Positions 1 to 13,336 of a stretch of 64,000 bases of DNA are shown piece after piece (position 1 is the stretch's first letter; the number at the start of each line of letters is the position of its first letter). The stretch lies in contig MDYQ01000207.1 of the NCBI GenBank assembly GCA_003024175.1, positions 1 through 64,000 on the forward strand. The letters run 5' to 3'. The notes below the pieces were generated by a model. It was given only the letters and a program-made list of their open reading frames with translations. It ran no database searches and was not told the origin of the DNA. The position numbers were made by a program, and so were the translations under genes. The DNA comes from Planoprotostelium fungivorum (Eukaryota; Evosea; Variosea; Cavosteliida; Cavosteliaceae).

Positions 1-715
1 CACGATCCACGGGCAGCAACACATACGATAAACGATCGGATGAACGACACGTACTATGAATTATCTTTACAAGAAACAGAAGGAGATTTTCCTTCAAAGA
101 TTGTGTGTGACACATATACATCGAACACCACGCTGACATCAACATAGATACGAGAGATAGAAGACACAGACATCACAAGAGAGAGACTGAAAGAGGTAGA
201 GACACGATTTCCCATACGGGTGAGCCGATATGGGAAGCCTTCGTTCACCCCCTTACAGTTTCTCGATTGGGATTGTAAAGAAAGAGATGGTTTTATAGAC
301 ATTAGTCCTCTCGGAATCACTGTACTCAAGAGAGAATATGGAGCCCTGTGGCTCAGCTGGAGTGAAGTATGGATCGACTATTGAGTACAATTCTTTACAT
401 TTCACGAGGTTCCATTCTATGTCTTCACTTTCGAGCGTATCCCCGTCTTCCATTGGAACTTCATCGATCACGTATCCTTCGTGTATCATTGGCCAAAGGA
501 TGCACAAGTAGAGCGATCATCTGATGGAGTGACTTCTTAACGAACACCAGATGAACAAGAGGAAGACGGGCATGAGTGTGAAGGGCTCCGCAACCATCAC
601 CTGGTGGGCCAGAGGGTACATGCGACAGATCAAGAAGGCCATAGACATTGTCCTCGAAGAGAGATTGAAGAGAAGAGAACGATTGAGGCTCTTGACACAA
701 GAGAGATCCTTATAA
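1..715 (+). CDS. 3' end of an unrecognised gene (partial at left edge)
   Basis: The reading frame is open from base 1 (HDPRAATHT...) and continues through five exons that join in phase: an exon ending GDFPSKI, one running IREIEDTD to RFPIR, one holding FLDWDCKERDGF and GALWLSWSE, one holding VPFYVFTFERIPVFHWN and VYHWPKDAQ, and a last exon ending in a basic helix (KKAIDIVLEERLKRRERLR) and a TAA stop at 713-715. The introns I infer are about 40-50 nt with GT and AG ends (near 107-146, 219-258, 366-407 and 508-550). No single frame is long enough to stand out, so the support is the joint phasing of all four introns plus protein-like composition. I do not recognise the family. The product is rich in aromatic residues with a charged C-terminus and no clear membrane segment. 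The 5' end lies outside the window. Confidence 0.55.
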
Positions 716-1430
716 ATGTACTATTGTCTTGAATGGCCAATCCATGTGATTGTGAGCAATGCAATGGTACGCACTTGTGATGTTGTTTCTTCATTCTCCC
801 TTCGCTTCAACCAGCCTTTAACCATACAAAAACTAGCCAGAGGTGGCTCCTTCGACTCGTCAGCGAGCCCATCACCACGTTCATTCACACGCACTCAAGC
901 GTCCAGAAATGAAATCTTCCTAGCTCGGCGTTTCGATCTGTTATTCATCCAATTCTATCAAAAATTGATCATATCCGTGCACGGATCATAATAAGTACTC
1001 TATGACGCGAAACTCCGAAGATAGCTTCCCGTTCAATGATCGTCCACGTGACACACCGCAGAATCAGGTAGTAGGGTCAGACTGCCTCACACATTCAATT
1101 TTCTGCGAGATCTGTGATAGAGGAATAATGAAACGACATGAGGGCACTATACAGCACGTCAAAGAGGCAACCATGGATCATCATACAGAAGAACTGAATT
1201 GCCAAGATGACGAAAGACCGTACGTGTTGATATTATGCAATATGATTTCACCACTTCAAGACGTAAAGTCCATGGTCAACCACATCTGTTTGCGGAGTTG
1301 GACGTCAGTTGACTTATATCTCACAGAAAGTTCAAACGAATCCCGGAGTTATCAGTATATACGTCCGAATACGTATGCGATGGAATAGTTGTGTCACAGG
1401 CATTCTCAAAATACGCACGAACAGGACACG
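716..1430. other. Gap between left-edge gene and kinase copy A
   Basis: No convincing gene. One ATG-started open frame at 1002-1388 (+, 128 codons, with CEICDRG and HHTEELNCQDDERP) could be a small protein or upstream leader. It has no recognisable domain, and no counterpart lies upstream of kinase copy B, so I do not call it. A short palindrome (CCGTGCACGG) lies near 977. Similarity between the two kinase copies begins only about 7 bp before their ATG. Confidence 0.3.
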
Positions 1431-3420
1431 ATGCAGGACGAGTTCTTAACTCACTGTCCCGAGGGACTCCTTCTCCTGAGTTTGGAGGTAGACGATGTTC
1501 TCAAGATCGAATACCTCAACCAGGCGGCTGCCAACATGTTGGATTCCTCAGTATCTGAACTGCAGAGTAGAAGCATTAAACGAACAGAGTCAGTCCTTCC
1601 AGAAGAGATATGGACATCTTCTTACACTTGCATACTGGAGAAAGAGCAGACTGAGGGACTCATCCAACAAAGAACCCGCTGTGCCCACTATCGAATGAGG
1701 AGATCACAAGTGCCCGGGCGGCTGCTTCTCTACCTCCAACAACTACCACCTATGCCACTCTACCTTGAAGGTCTTCTGTCTGTCGAAGATCAGCAGTGGG
1801 CAATCCTTCTTCAAGACGCGTGCGGGATTTCCGCCCGACTCATCCGTTGGGATGAGAAGAACGACATATCAACCTGCATCCGACAGACTCTCTCTTCGAG
1901 AGACGCCACTTTCACTGGTGATGCGTGCGAGACAGTCTGATCGTTCTGACCTTCTTCGCAGGTGAACTTGATGTCTGGCCCTTGGCCTTCAATCGGTGGA
2001 GAGATCGCGTGGATGTCAAGACACTCTATCGTGGACACAAACAACTCGTTCGGGAAAATACTACTCTCGACAGAGGCAGAGGTATCACCCTGTTGAACTT
2101 CTATTCAGACTGATTCTCCCGCAGAACTGTACTACTCGTGCACCATATTATACGTCGGAAGAGACGGTGATGATCACCATCACCTGGTGATATCCCTCGA
2201 TGAGGTCTCTGTTCAAGACGAACACAGCAGCAGCCTTCCAATGAATGAACGATCGAACAAGAAACAACTTACCTCGGCGTGGACAGATGCCTCGGAGCCA
2301 GCCAAAGGTGCACCTCTCCTCCTGACCGGGATGACACTCCACAGAGAAGAGAGATCAGACTTTGCAGAACATGAGAGGCATCTACAACTACTGCAAGGGA
2401 AGGATGACAGGATCATTAGACATGAACGTTTTGTCGGTGTTCAGGACGACCTGTGATCAGTTGGAAGAAGACTTTGCAAACATTCACACCGATGATGAGC
2501 AAGAAGTTTCGAGTCAGTGGAAGAAGAAGAGATCTCTGTCGCAGTACAAGATGATAGATTACATGAAGAAGGGGTCGGCGTACAGCGTTGCGAGAGCGCG
2601 TGACCATAAGGGAAATAACGTGAGACCAATCGAAGGTATCTCGATTGACGATGATACAGTTTGTGATCAAGTCCATCAAGAAAGGTGAAGAGACTGCCAT
2701 GTGTCTGTCCTCCATGAAAGAAGTGGAGATACTCAGGAATCTGTCACACCCGAATGTTCTCAAGCTCATCGAAGCCATTCAGACTCCGAGTCATTATCAC
2801 TTGGTCACAGAGTTTGTGCAAGGAGTCACGCTGGAGAGATACATCAAGGAGAGAAAATCTGCTATGAGACAGAATGAGGTCAAGTGTCTGTTCAATCAAC
2901 TGGCAGAGGGACTGGCATACTGTCACAAGAGAGGGGTTAGTCACAGAGACGTGAAGCCGGCGAACGTCATGGTGAGTCGTCACGTTGATCATCACGGTGG
3001 TCACCTGTCTGACGACTACAGGTAGGAAATGGAGGCAGAGTCTGTCTCATCGACTTTGGCCTCAGTAACTATTCTTCCTTCTGCAGCACTTACTGTGGTA
3101 CACTCCTCAACAACAGCCCAGAGATGCTCAACGGTCAAGAATATGACGGCCCCTCCTCCGATGCATGGTCCGCCGGTGTCATTCTGTTCACTCTGGTGAT
3201 CGTCAACACAGACTCGTCTACGACTTACATCCATCAGCTGACCGGTAAGCCACCCTTCTCTGACGTAGATGTCATCATGAAGGGTAAGGTGGACTTGTCT
3301 GAGGTGGTGACGATGGAGGCCAAGGACATATTGAGCAAGTTACTGTCTGTGGATCGAAGGGGTCGAATGACTATGATCGAATACCTGAAGACGGCCTGGT
3401 CCAAGACGGAGGGTTCATGA
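1431..3420 (+). CDS. PAS-like sensor / Ser-Thr protein kinase, copy A
   Basis: The N-terminal exon reads like a PAS fold (CPEGLLLLSLEVDD, KIEYLNQAAANML). A linker follows, then a complete kinase domain with beta-3 Lys (FVIKSIKKG), catalytic loop HRDVKPANV, DFG (LIDFGLSNYS), an SPE in place of APE (LLNNSPEML), and subdomain IX DAWSAGVILF. The overall style is CAMK/SNF1-like. Likely role: cytosolic phosphorylation of Ser/Thr proteins under control of the PAS-like domain; the ligand is unknown. Inferred exons: 1431-1917, 1962-2081, 2125-2307, 2378-2619, 2660-2971, 3022-3195, 3238-3420. The start was chosen because the paralogue at 39780-41773 starts at the equivalent ATG, and similarity stops just upstream. 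The 2308-2377 intron is the least certain. The intron at 2082-2124 is 43 nt and must be removed to keep frame. The paralogue shares every intron position. Confidence 0.85.
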
Positions 3421-3665
3421 ATTGGGGCGGTTCGATGATCGTCTATCACGGCCCATTTTGAGCCATCCTCCCCTTTTGGTTCATTATTGGTACGTTCTTT
3501 CTGACCAACCAAATTCATTTACACTCCTCCCCGATGCTTATCTATAAATCACCATTGTATCTATCTATATTATTTGTTCTTTCAAACGCCCTTTTATGAT
3601 CTAGATATCCCGCAACGTAAACCTCTTCCCCTGTTCAATCCATTCACAATTCATTCTTGGGCTCT

Positions 3666-6232
<2,567 letters not shown>

Positions 6233-6460
6233 GTTGGCGAGCAATCACGAGTGTGAATGAGGGGTTTCGTTGTAGTTCTCAGGCCCTTCCGACATTTCTC
6301 AACTTTTGCGGCACAAACGATTGGCCCTTTCGCAACGAGAAGTGATCAAGTCTGAGACACTGTGACAATTATCGTTGTTGTGACGATGCAAAGTAAGCCA
6401 GAGTTTGAAGGAGATAGACTTTTCTTCAGCAGTGTACCAACGATGAAGTAGATTCGATGA

Positions 6461-6643
6461 TGTTATACGGTGGACCGTGGTGATGGTGCGCTCCAACTGA
6501 ACGAAAGATTCACACAAACGAATTCGCCTGGTCACACAAAGATATTTGCATATGATTGGATGGGTAGATTTCATCTCTGTGGACGAGGCAGTGCCTATAT
6601 CATCCATCCTTCACATCTAGATGTTGATAATATCAATCGCTAA
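6461..6643 (+). other. Orphan open stretch between DHX15 and the CHY gene
   Basis: A 60-codon plus-strand frame ends in TAA at 6641-6643 and reads like protein (TKIFAYDWMGRFHLCGRGSA, YIIHPSHLDVDN). It has no good upstream ATG or splice acceptor that I could find. The KIFAYDWMGR motif loosely recalls the FxYDWLGR motif of bacterial SUKH/Tdi1-type immunity proteins, but this is only resemblance. The rest of 6233-6657 shows nothing clear. Confidence 0.2.
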
Positions 6644-6657
6644 ACAATATTCATTGA

Positions 6658-7195
6658 TCATCTGAAGCCAAGTCGAGACATGATCTCTGCATTCTGTTGC
6701 TGATGTCGTGGCCTTTCTCTCTCGTCTCTCAGCATGTCTGTGTCTTCTCAGTGTGTGCTCAACAGACACAACTATCTCACCTTGTGTTGCACCCTCAAAT
6801 TGGAGCATCATCTTCGGGCCCTCTGGCTCCTTGGCTTCTATGATGAAATGGTTGTCTGGGTGAGATCAGAGGAGAACGAAATGATGACAGTGGTCATACT
6901 CACCACAGTTTGGACAATATTCATCAGACTCTTCGAATTGTCTGTTTTTTTGAATGAGAATCGGAGCGTTATAAGACAGTACTCACCCTACATCTTTTCG
7001 GAAGACCTTCTTACATTTTTTGCATGCGAACACCATCTCTGTTGTCTTTCCCAATTCATGATCAGAAACATCTTCGTGGCATTGTGGACAGTCGAACCAC
7101 TTCTTACAGCATGGTGCACGAACAGAGACCTGTGATCATCAGGCAAACGCTCTCTCGTTCACTCCTACTTGTGCGTTCAGGATGTGCTTGCACAT
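6658..7195 (-). CDS. CHY-type zinc-finger protein
   Basis: A small cytosolic zinc protein. Spliced sequence begins MCKHILNAQVSVRAPCCKKW, then FDCPQCHEDVSDHELGKT, MVFACKKCKKVFRKD, FEESDEYCPNCDNHFIIEAK and a short charged tail ending MSRLGFR. Paired Cys/His ligands (C-K-H, CC, CPQCH, CKKC, CPNC) match the CHY zinc-finger family found in fungi and animals, whose members also start at MCKH. Four introns of roughly 43-50 nt are needed, near 7132-7174, 6963-7008, 6896-6943 and 6741-6785, and all keep phase. The ligand-rich exons and conserved start make the identification secure. The cellular function of the family is poorly defined; zinc handling or ubiquitin-linked roles have been proposed for relatives. 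It lies head-to-head with the F-box/TPR gene, sharing about 255 bp of upstream sequence. Confidence 0.85.
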
Positions 7196-7450
7196 GATTG
7201 CGATCTTGAATGTGCCGCGAATGATTTTCTTCCCGTTCTTTTTTTAGACACTGAATAAAGTGATGGGACAGCCTGACCCTCAGACAACAATAACAAGCAG
7301 AGATTTATTGAGAGCATGTATTATTAAGAAGACGATACGAAGAGGGTGGTTAAGAGTAGGTGAATTAAATTCAAATTAAAAGAAGACATTTGTTGTCACG
7401 ATCACACAATCGCATCTGCTGTCAGCATTACGCCGAGGACAACGACTGCG

Positions 7451-10400
7451 ATGGAGTTGCCATTAGAAGTGGTCCTTCATATGCTCCACTATGTGGACGC
7501 CAGAACTCTGATTCAATCCATACCGCTCGTGTCCTGGTCGTGGAATGAATTATCAAAGACAGAGTCTCTCTGGCGTATCATCTACCAGGTATGACAATAT
7601 TGCACATACTTTCGTTATTCTAATGGCAACGACAGAAGAAATACGGAATGGGGCAGCGCGAGAGACTGTCCATCTTTGTCCAGTCGTGGCAAGAGCTCAC
7701 GAAAAGCAGATATTGCATAGAGAAGAAACTTTCACACGTCTATAAACATGAGCCGGGAGGATGGATCACTGACCATTTCCTTGGCTGGAGAGAACAGAAT
7801 ATGAACGAATTAGCCGAAGAACACGAGAGAAGAACGGAGAGGCAAGATCATGGGGAGTACTGGCAGGAAAGGGAGCCATATCAGATGTACTTCGACTGGG
7901 CATCTAAGTTACACCGAACGGCCCTTCACGTGTTCAGCGAGAAATTAAGCGCTGACAATCAGAGATGGGGCAATCTCGATGGAATCAAGATAACGCAAGT
8001 CAAGAACATGATCAACGGATACACTACCAGGTGGGAGAAAGAGGAGAGAAGAAGAGTGAAAGAAGACAGACAACTGGACATTGCAGATCTGATCGAACAA
8101 GTCAGCCGAGGCCTCAATCGAGAAGAATTAGAAGAGAAGAGCGACATGAAGATTCCACCCATCCACTTTGACAGTCTACAAGATCGTTTGATGAGCGCCG
8201 CCTACTACTTGCAGTCGTTCATCCCCGGCGGCGACCGTCACGCATTCGAGACATTTGGCGCGATGAATCGCAGAGTCGATGAAAGAAGTGCTCCCGTCGA
8301 ATTATCGGTGAGATCTAATGAATCATCTCTCTCTTCATATCTTTCACATCACATCTGGCTCATCCGTGGTCGATCGATCCGATCCGCACAGATGATCATC
8401 AAAAAGATTATTTTCAAGAAGAAAAATTTATCTCTCTTTAAATAATAAAAATATTATCGATTCATGTGATACAGAGAGATAAGCTTTTTTGCTTTGAAAT
8501 TATATAATATAATATAATAAGATAAAAAATTATGGAAAATAATATGCAAAATGTACAATAATAATGTAGTAATAATATAATAATAATAACAACAAATTAA
8601 TATAATAATAACAATATAATAATGATATCTCGACAGCCACTGGAAGAAGCGATCGAGAGGGCCTACAACGAGATGGCAGAGAGTTACACCAGCGACATCC
8701 TCTTTGCTATCTCTTACGATCTATACGAGTCCGCACTGGAAGGCTGCGTCTCTGATCTACACATCACATTACCCGATCCATCTCTTCTATTCGAACCAGG
8801 GGGAGGGAAGGGAAATAGTGAAGAGAGCAACATCAATCAGAAGATGGACCTGGTGGCCACGCTGCTACCGTACTGTAAGAACCTCCTCATGCATGCCGAT
8901 CGTGCGACAATGGAACAAGCAAAGTACATCTTCTCAGAGGCCATCGCAAAGGTGAGACGCTCGTCATGATACCTTATTCGATTCTTTTGTTCATGAAATG
9001 TTCAATTGAGACGGATGATGTCAATCTAACATTGTCTCCATCAACAAAATCCGTGTGACAAATGAAAATCTCGATTACAAAAGTGATGGGAGCAAAACAC
9101 CTGAAGATTTTTTCAGCTAAAAATCGCCGTCATGTTGGATCCGGAGAACGACTACTGGTTAGCCGATCTGGCCGACGCCTCCATGGAATTAGCCAAAGTC
9201 ACATTCTTACAAGCTCAAGGCATCTCCAACGCCAAGGACAGTAACCCTGATCTGTGGTCCGCCAGTCGAGCGAGGAGAGGCATCGTCAACGATTCTCAAG
9301 TGCTGCTGATGGAAGCCATCACTTATTTCGAGAGGGCGAACAAGATCAATCCAACGGACCACGTGTGTCTGGGCAGCTGGGGACTCGGTCTGGCCGATCT
9401 GGCCGACATCTACGTCTACACTGGAAACGAGACGAAGGCAGACGAATGCCTGAGAGAGGCCATGGTCAAGTTCGAGGCTTCGTGTGCGATCGAGCCCACG
9501 GATTTCCTCATCGATTGGGCGAGGACTCTGTACGAGAGGAGTAAGATCACGGACGGTGACATTCCAGTACAATTGCTCAGCGAATCGGTGGAGAAATTTC
9601 GATTTGCCATGACACTGGTGAGAGACATTCTTTTCATCATTTATATATATACTGTATATATAGCTATATCGACGTAAGATAGACAGTATAGTATGTATCG
9701 AATCGTTAAGAAATACAATCGGATAGTTTTTATTCTGTAGGATAAATCTGAATGATGACACGAACGAATAGGATGGTGAAGACGGTCGTCCGTTATGTGG
9801 AAAGAGTGTCGTACTGAAGCACTGGGCCGATTCATGCAGTGATCTATCTCTACAGATCGTCGACGCTGACAAGGGGGACGAACTCCACAGAGAAGCATTA
9901 GAGAGATACAGAGAAGCCCTGAAAGCAGAAGACGAACATCCCAGTGGTAACTGTGCCACCATCTACAACAACTACGGTGAATCGAGACAACGAGATCATC
10001 TTTACTCAACGAAACGTGCAGGAAACAGTTTTTATGATTACGCAAAGAGGAAGCAAGACAAGGAACAGATCAGAGGTCTCCTCGAATCATCCGTAGAGCA
10101 GTACCTCAAAGGCCTCGCCATCAAACCGGACGACGAGACGATCATCTTTAATCTCGTGAGTCCACCCATTTTCACCCTTCTCAACGCTTCAGGGTGACGT
10201 CCTCGCCGAATTAGCCAAGATGGAAGACGATCCCACCCGCTTGGACTGTTATTTCGAGATCGCGAGAGGAAAATACGCCCAGTCCAGGGCCGATTCGGTG
10301 ACTTTGAACAACTGGGGCTTCGCTTATCTAGAGAACGGAATCTGGCAGACGTGCCGCGAGATCAAATCGGACATGCTGAAGAGGGCAGAAGAAAAGTTCA

Positions 10401-10935
10401 ACGACGCCTTGATGGTCGAAACGGACTATTTCACTTCCATCGCCAATTTGGGGAACGTCAAGAGGGAGATGGCTAAGATGGCAGAGACGGAGGAAGAGAA
10501 GTCTCAGCTGTTCGATCGAGCCGTCTATCACTTTAAGGAGAGCCTGCGATTGCAACCGAATCATTCGAAGGTGAGGGTGATGGATGGGTGGGGTGCTGAG
10601 ACATGCAGTCGATGGTCTACTGGGCACAGACTCTCATAGAGAGATCACAGACGTTCGAAGGAGAAGAGATGGAGAAGAGAGAAAATTTGAGAAAAGCGGA
10701 GGAGCTGTGTCTCACGGCCCTGAACATCAAACCGAACTACCACTTGGCCGGATTCACTCTAGTCGAAGTGTATCACTTCCAGGGAGATGTAAGAGAGAGG
10801 GATAGATGGGTGGAGAAGACGAGAGCTTGGACGGGCTACACGAAGGACTGCTATCGATACCGAAGGCTCAGCATCCGGTCGGCCTTCTCTTTCTTTGATA
10901 CGGAAGAGTTTACTTCGGGGATAAAGAGTGGATGA
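7451..10935 (+). CDS. F-box protein with TPR-like repeats
   Basis: The first exon is a clear F-box (MELPLEVVLHMLHYVDARTL, SLWRIIYQ), the part that docks on SKP1 in SCF ubiquitin ligases. After a charged middle region (ERRTERQDHGEYW) and an unusually long AT-rich intron (about 8309-8633), the remaining exons hold helical TPR-like units: FERANKINPTDHVCLGSWGL, MVKFEASCAIEPTDFLIDWA, YREALKAEDEHPSGNC, YLKGLAIKPDDETIIFNL, FNDALMVETDYFTSIANLGN, YHFKESLRLQPNHSK and LTALNIKPNYHLAGFTL. The repeats would bind a substrate or partner. The joining of the F-box half to the TPR half across the long intron is inferred from phase (SAPVEL-S-PLEEAIERAY); two adjacent genes are possible. The exact 3' end is unsure because two frames are plausible after 10785, so the stop may lie at 10935 or about 11001. 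Confidence 0.7.
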
Positions 10936-11024
10936 GTTTCGTAACAGAGGCTGATTTGTGTGATGAAACGATACCTTCTCTTCGTTTGAAATCGACCGTA
11001 TCGTGAGTGGATGCGGTCACTTTG

Positions 11025-11170
11025 GGTGGAAAATCGCCCGAGAGCAGCCGAATGACCTCGGTATGATCTCCCAAAGCTGCCCGTATGATGGCCTTTCGTC
11101 TTGTGTCAATGGATCCACACGAGGACACGAGGACCCGTTGTTGAACACCCTGAACCAACGCTGTGTGTAA
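11025..11170 (-). pseudogene. Ankyrin-repeat relic (minus strand)
   Basis: In one minus-strand frame the segment reads RRKAIIRAALGDHTEVIRLL, a good ankyrin repeat. The preceding repeat end (NNGSSCPRVDP) is in a different frame, so at least one frameshift separates them. No start, no flanking repeats and no plausible intron were seen. It sits back-to-back with the plus-strand ankyrin piece at 11239 and is probably debris of a duplicated member of the same family. Confidence 0.5.
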
Positions 11171-11238
11171 GATGATTCCTGTAACGTCGCGGCTGGTGAT
11201 AGTCCGTTCGTTATCACTTATCCTCTTCTGCTGGGAAG

Positions 11239-11843
11239 ATGTCATGTTGCACGAGAGTCATCTTGGCGAAGATCAAAGGTGCAAGCAAAGAACCTCGGTA
11301 CACTACGCGGAAGCGGTTCGCCAATCTTCGCCTGACATGCAAGTTGTGGAAAGATATCGGTGAGACACCCGATCACAAACAAGCCCATCTCACGTTCTCA
11401 GTGGACAGCTTCACTGACTGGCTGACCGACGATGATCTGCTTTTGGCGGTAAAGAGAGTCAAGGTCGAGTCTTTACGCTTCCTGTTGACTCGCAATGAGC
11501 TGGACCCATCCAGTGAAGACATTGGGCTCCTGAGCATAGCATCAGATAATGGCTCGATGGAGATTGTAGGTTACTCTTCAATGATCCTCGAGTGGATCCA
11601 TCAGCAGCAGACAACAAGGCCATCATCACAGCAGTTTGTAAAGGCCACACTGATACCGTACGGCTGCTCTTGATCGATCCACCTGTGGACCCATCAGCAT
11701 CAGACAGTGAGGCCCTCAGATACGCAGTCGATAAGGGTCGCAAAGAGATGGTGCAGCTACTCTTGTCTGATCCTCGCGTGGATCCATCGATACGACACAA
11801 TTACGCCATCCGCAGGACGGTCTGTAGGGGCCCTTCCCTGTGA
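11239..11843 (+). pseudogene. Broken F-box/ankyrin-repeat gene
   Basis: Starts at ATG 11239 with MSCCTRVILAKIKGASKEPR, then an F-box-like helix (FANLRLTCKLWKDIG) and ankyrin repeats of the DPxVDPSA type: VESLRFLLTRNELDPSSED, GSMEIV, RVDPSAADNKAIITAVCKGH, TVRLLLIDPPVDPSASDSEA, YAVDKGRKEMVQLLLSDP. At about 11567 the frame breaks: a single missing base after GAGATTGTA moves the repeat from one frame to the next, and translation of the first frame runs to about 11673. The last repeat stops abruptly (RTVCRGPSL) at 11843 instead of continuing as family members do. Either a pseudogene or, less likely, a one-base sequence error plus natural truncation. Such repeats are a multigene family in some amoebozoans. 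Confidence 0.6.
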
Positions 11844-11878
11844 ATCCTAATGAAGTTGAACTCTATTTCTATTCATCT

Positions 11879-12008
11879 GATTCGGTTTTTCCGGTTGGTA
11901 GTCAAATGGTGCATTGAGAATGGATCACTTCTCTCCCGACTACTGGAATACGCCTGACAAAAAAATTAGTGATCCAAATGGGCGGACACCAACCAGAAAA
12001 ACCAAATC
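11879..12008. mobile_element. MITE-like foldback element, about 130 bp
   Basis: Left end GATTCGGTTTTTCCGGTTGG at 11879 is matched by the reverse complement of the right end at 11988-12008, with two or three mismatches over 21 bp. Inside, TGGATCAC also recurs in inverted form (about 11929 and 11969). The ends are flanked by the short direct repeat ATCT (or CATCTG), as expected for a target duplication. There is no coding capacity. It sits directly after the broken ankyrin gene. The remaining gap to 12122 shows nothing else. Confidence 0.5.
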
Positions 12009-12121
12009 ATCTGTTCACTTCGAAGATTTGACTCGATGTTTCACATAGACCTCACAGCCCAGATTGTATGAATTCATTTATCTATCATCCAATTGTGATC
12101 GACTTTGTCTTTATTGACTCG

Positions 12122-13257
12122 TCACGTTTGCACCTTTGTCCTCTTATCTCTCGCTTGCTCTTCTATCGCCTCTTCCGTCCCCTCTCTACTCTCCAGTGGG
12201 CCTCCATCTATCCTCTCTGATCTATTTGTCTCTCTCGTTTCCATCTCTTCCGCATCACTGATGGACAAATCACCCACCTGATCTACATCACACATCGACA
12301 TCTTCATGACCGCGATCTCGCATCACACATGGCTCATCGATCACATCGCTGTCTCACCTTCGTCCGGTAGATATCGAAGGCAAGCGCACCACATGCGAGC
12401 TCCTTCCCCATTCGATTGGCTATCGACCGAATGAACGTACCGGGTGATACTCTCGCCTTGAAGTGAAGGACGAGGTGTTCTTTCACATCCACTCTCTCCA
12501 GCTCTTCACTCCACCTGCAGTCGATGTCTTAATTTTCTCTCATGATCGTTCTCTCACAGTTGTAAGATTTGCGTCTGTCTGAAATCGTTGGCTGATGCTC
12601 CCAGACCTCTCTTCCTCTTCTTCTTCTGTGGTGTAGATCGTTCTGGTCCCAGTCTGTCGATCTTGTCTTTGACTTGCGTCCACAGCTGATCGGTCGTGAT
12701 GATTGTCTCTTCCAAAAGTTCCAGCTCGAAGACTTCCACGGACACACTGGGTATCTGTATCTCAGACAGCTTCCCCTCTTTAGCCCACTCATGCAATGCT
12801 CTTCCATCGACTCGAGCGGCCGAGTATGGAGGGTAAGGTTGATCGTATCTTCCCACGTAAGACAAAAGGTTCTCTCTGATGTACTTTTTCATCTCATCGT
12901 GAGAAGGTCTCTGTCGTTGTCCATCGAGAAGACCCAAGACATCATATGTGTCGGTGGAGAAACCGAGGAGGACTTGAAAGTGATACTCTTTCGTCTTCAG
13001 CTCTAATTCTTTCTGTCTGAGAACGTGATCGCCAGCCAGGAGGATCATCAATCCGTGAGCCATGGGATCTAAACGCCCGGCGAAAGAGATCTGAATGGAA
13101 TATGTGCATCAATAATCGTCATCTTTGTTACCTTCCTCTCTTTGCATTCTGGATGTTTCTGAAGATATTGTTGGATGAGTTGAAATGGTGTGACTCCTAT
13201 AGGCTTATTGACAAGGATCAATCCTTCCTCAGTCTCCGTCGGGTGTTCTTCCATCAT
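12122..13257 (-). CDS. TruB-family tRNA pseudouridine synthase
   Basis: Isomerises uridine to pseudouridine, by family rule at position 55 in the T-loop of tRNAs. Four exons in phase: EEGLILVNKPIGVTPFQLIQ (substrate-binding entry motif), then ISFAGRLDPMAHGLMILLAG holding the catalytic Asp in GRLDPxAxG, KEYHFQVLLGFSTDTYD and YSAARVDGRALHEWAKEGK (motif III-like), a Lys-rich insert (PQKKKRKRGLG), then VSPGTFIRSIANRMGKELAC and an acidic tail (DLSISDAEEMETRETN). The gene starts at ATG 13257 (MMEEHPTETEEG). The tail exon joins after FDIYRTK. It diverges from OXNAD1 with only about 80 bp between start codons. No mitochondrial presequence is evident; likely nuclear or cytosolic (PUS4-like role). Confidence 0.9.
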
Positions 13258-13336
13258 CGATGTGATGTGATGTGAGATCTCGAAATAAATGTGATGCGAT
13301 AAATTGTCATTTTTGCTAAGATGGTTCTCCTGGGTC

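Noticed and set aside
6734-7135. Plus-strand frame of 133 codons with hydrophobic stretches
   Set aside because: Antisense to the CHY zinc-finger exons and introns, which explain the region better.
9207-9962. Minus-strand frame of 251 codons
   Set aside because: Antisense to TPR-coding exons; composition is that of a reverse-strand shadow.
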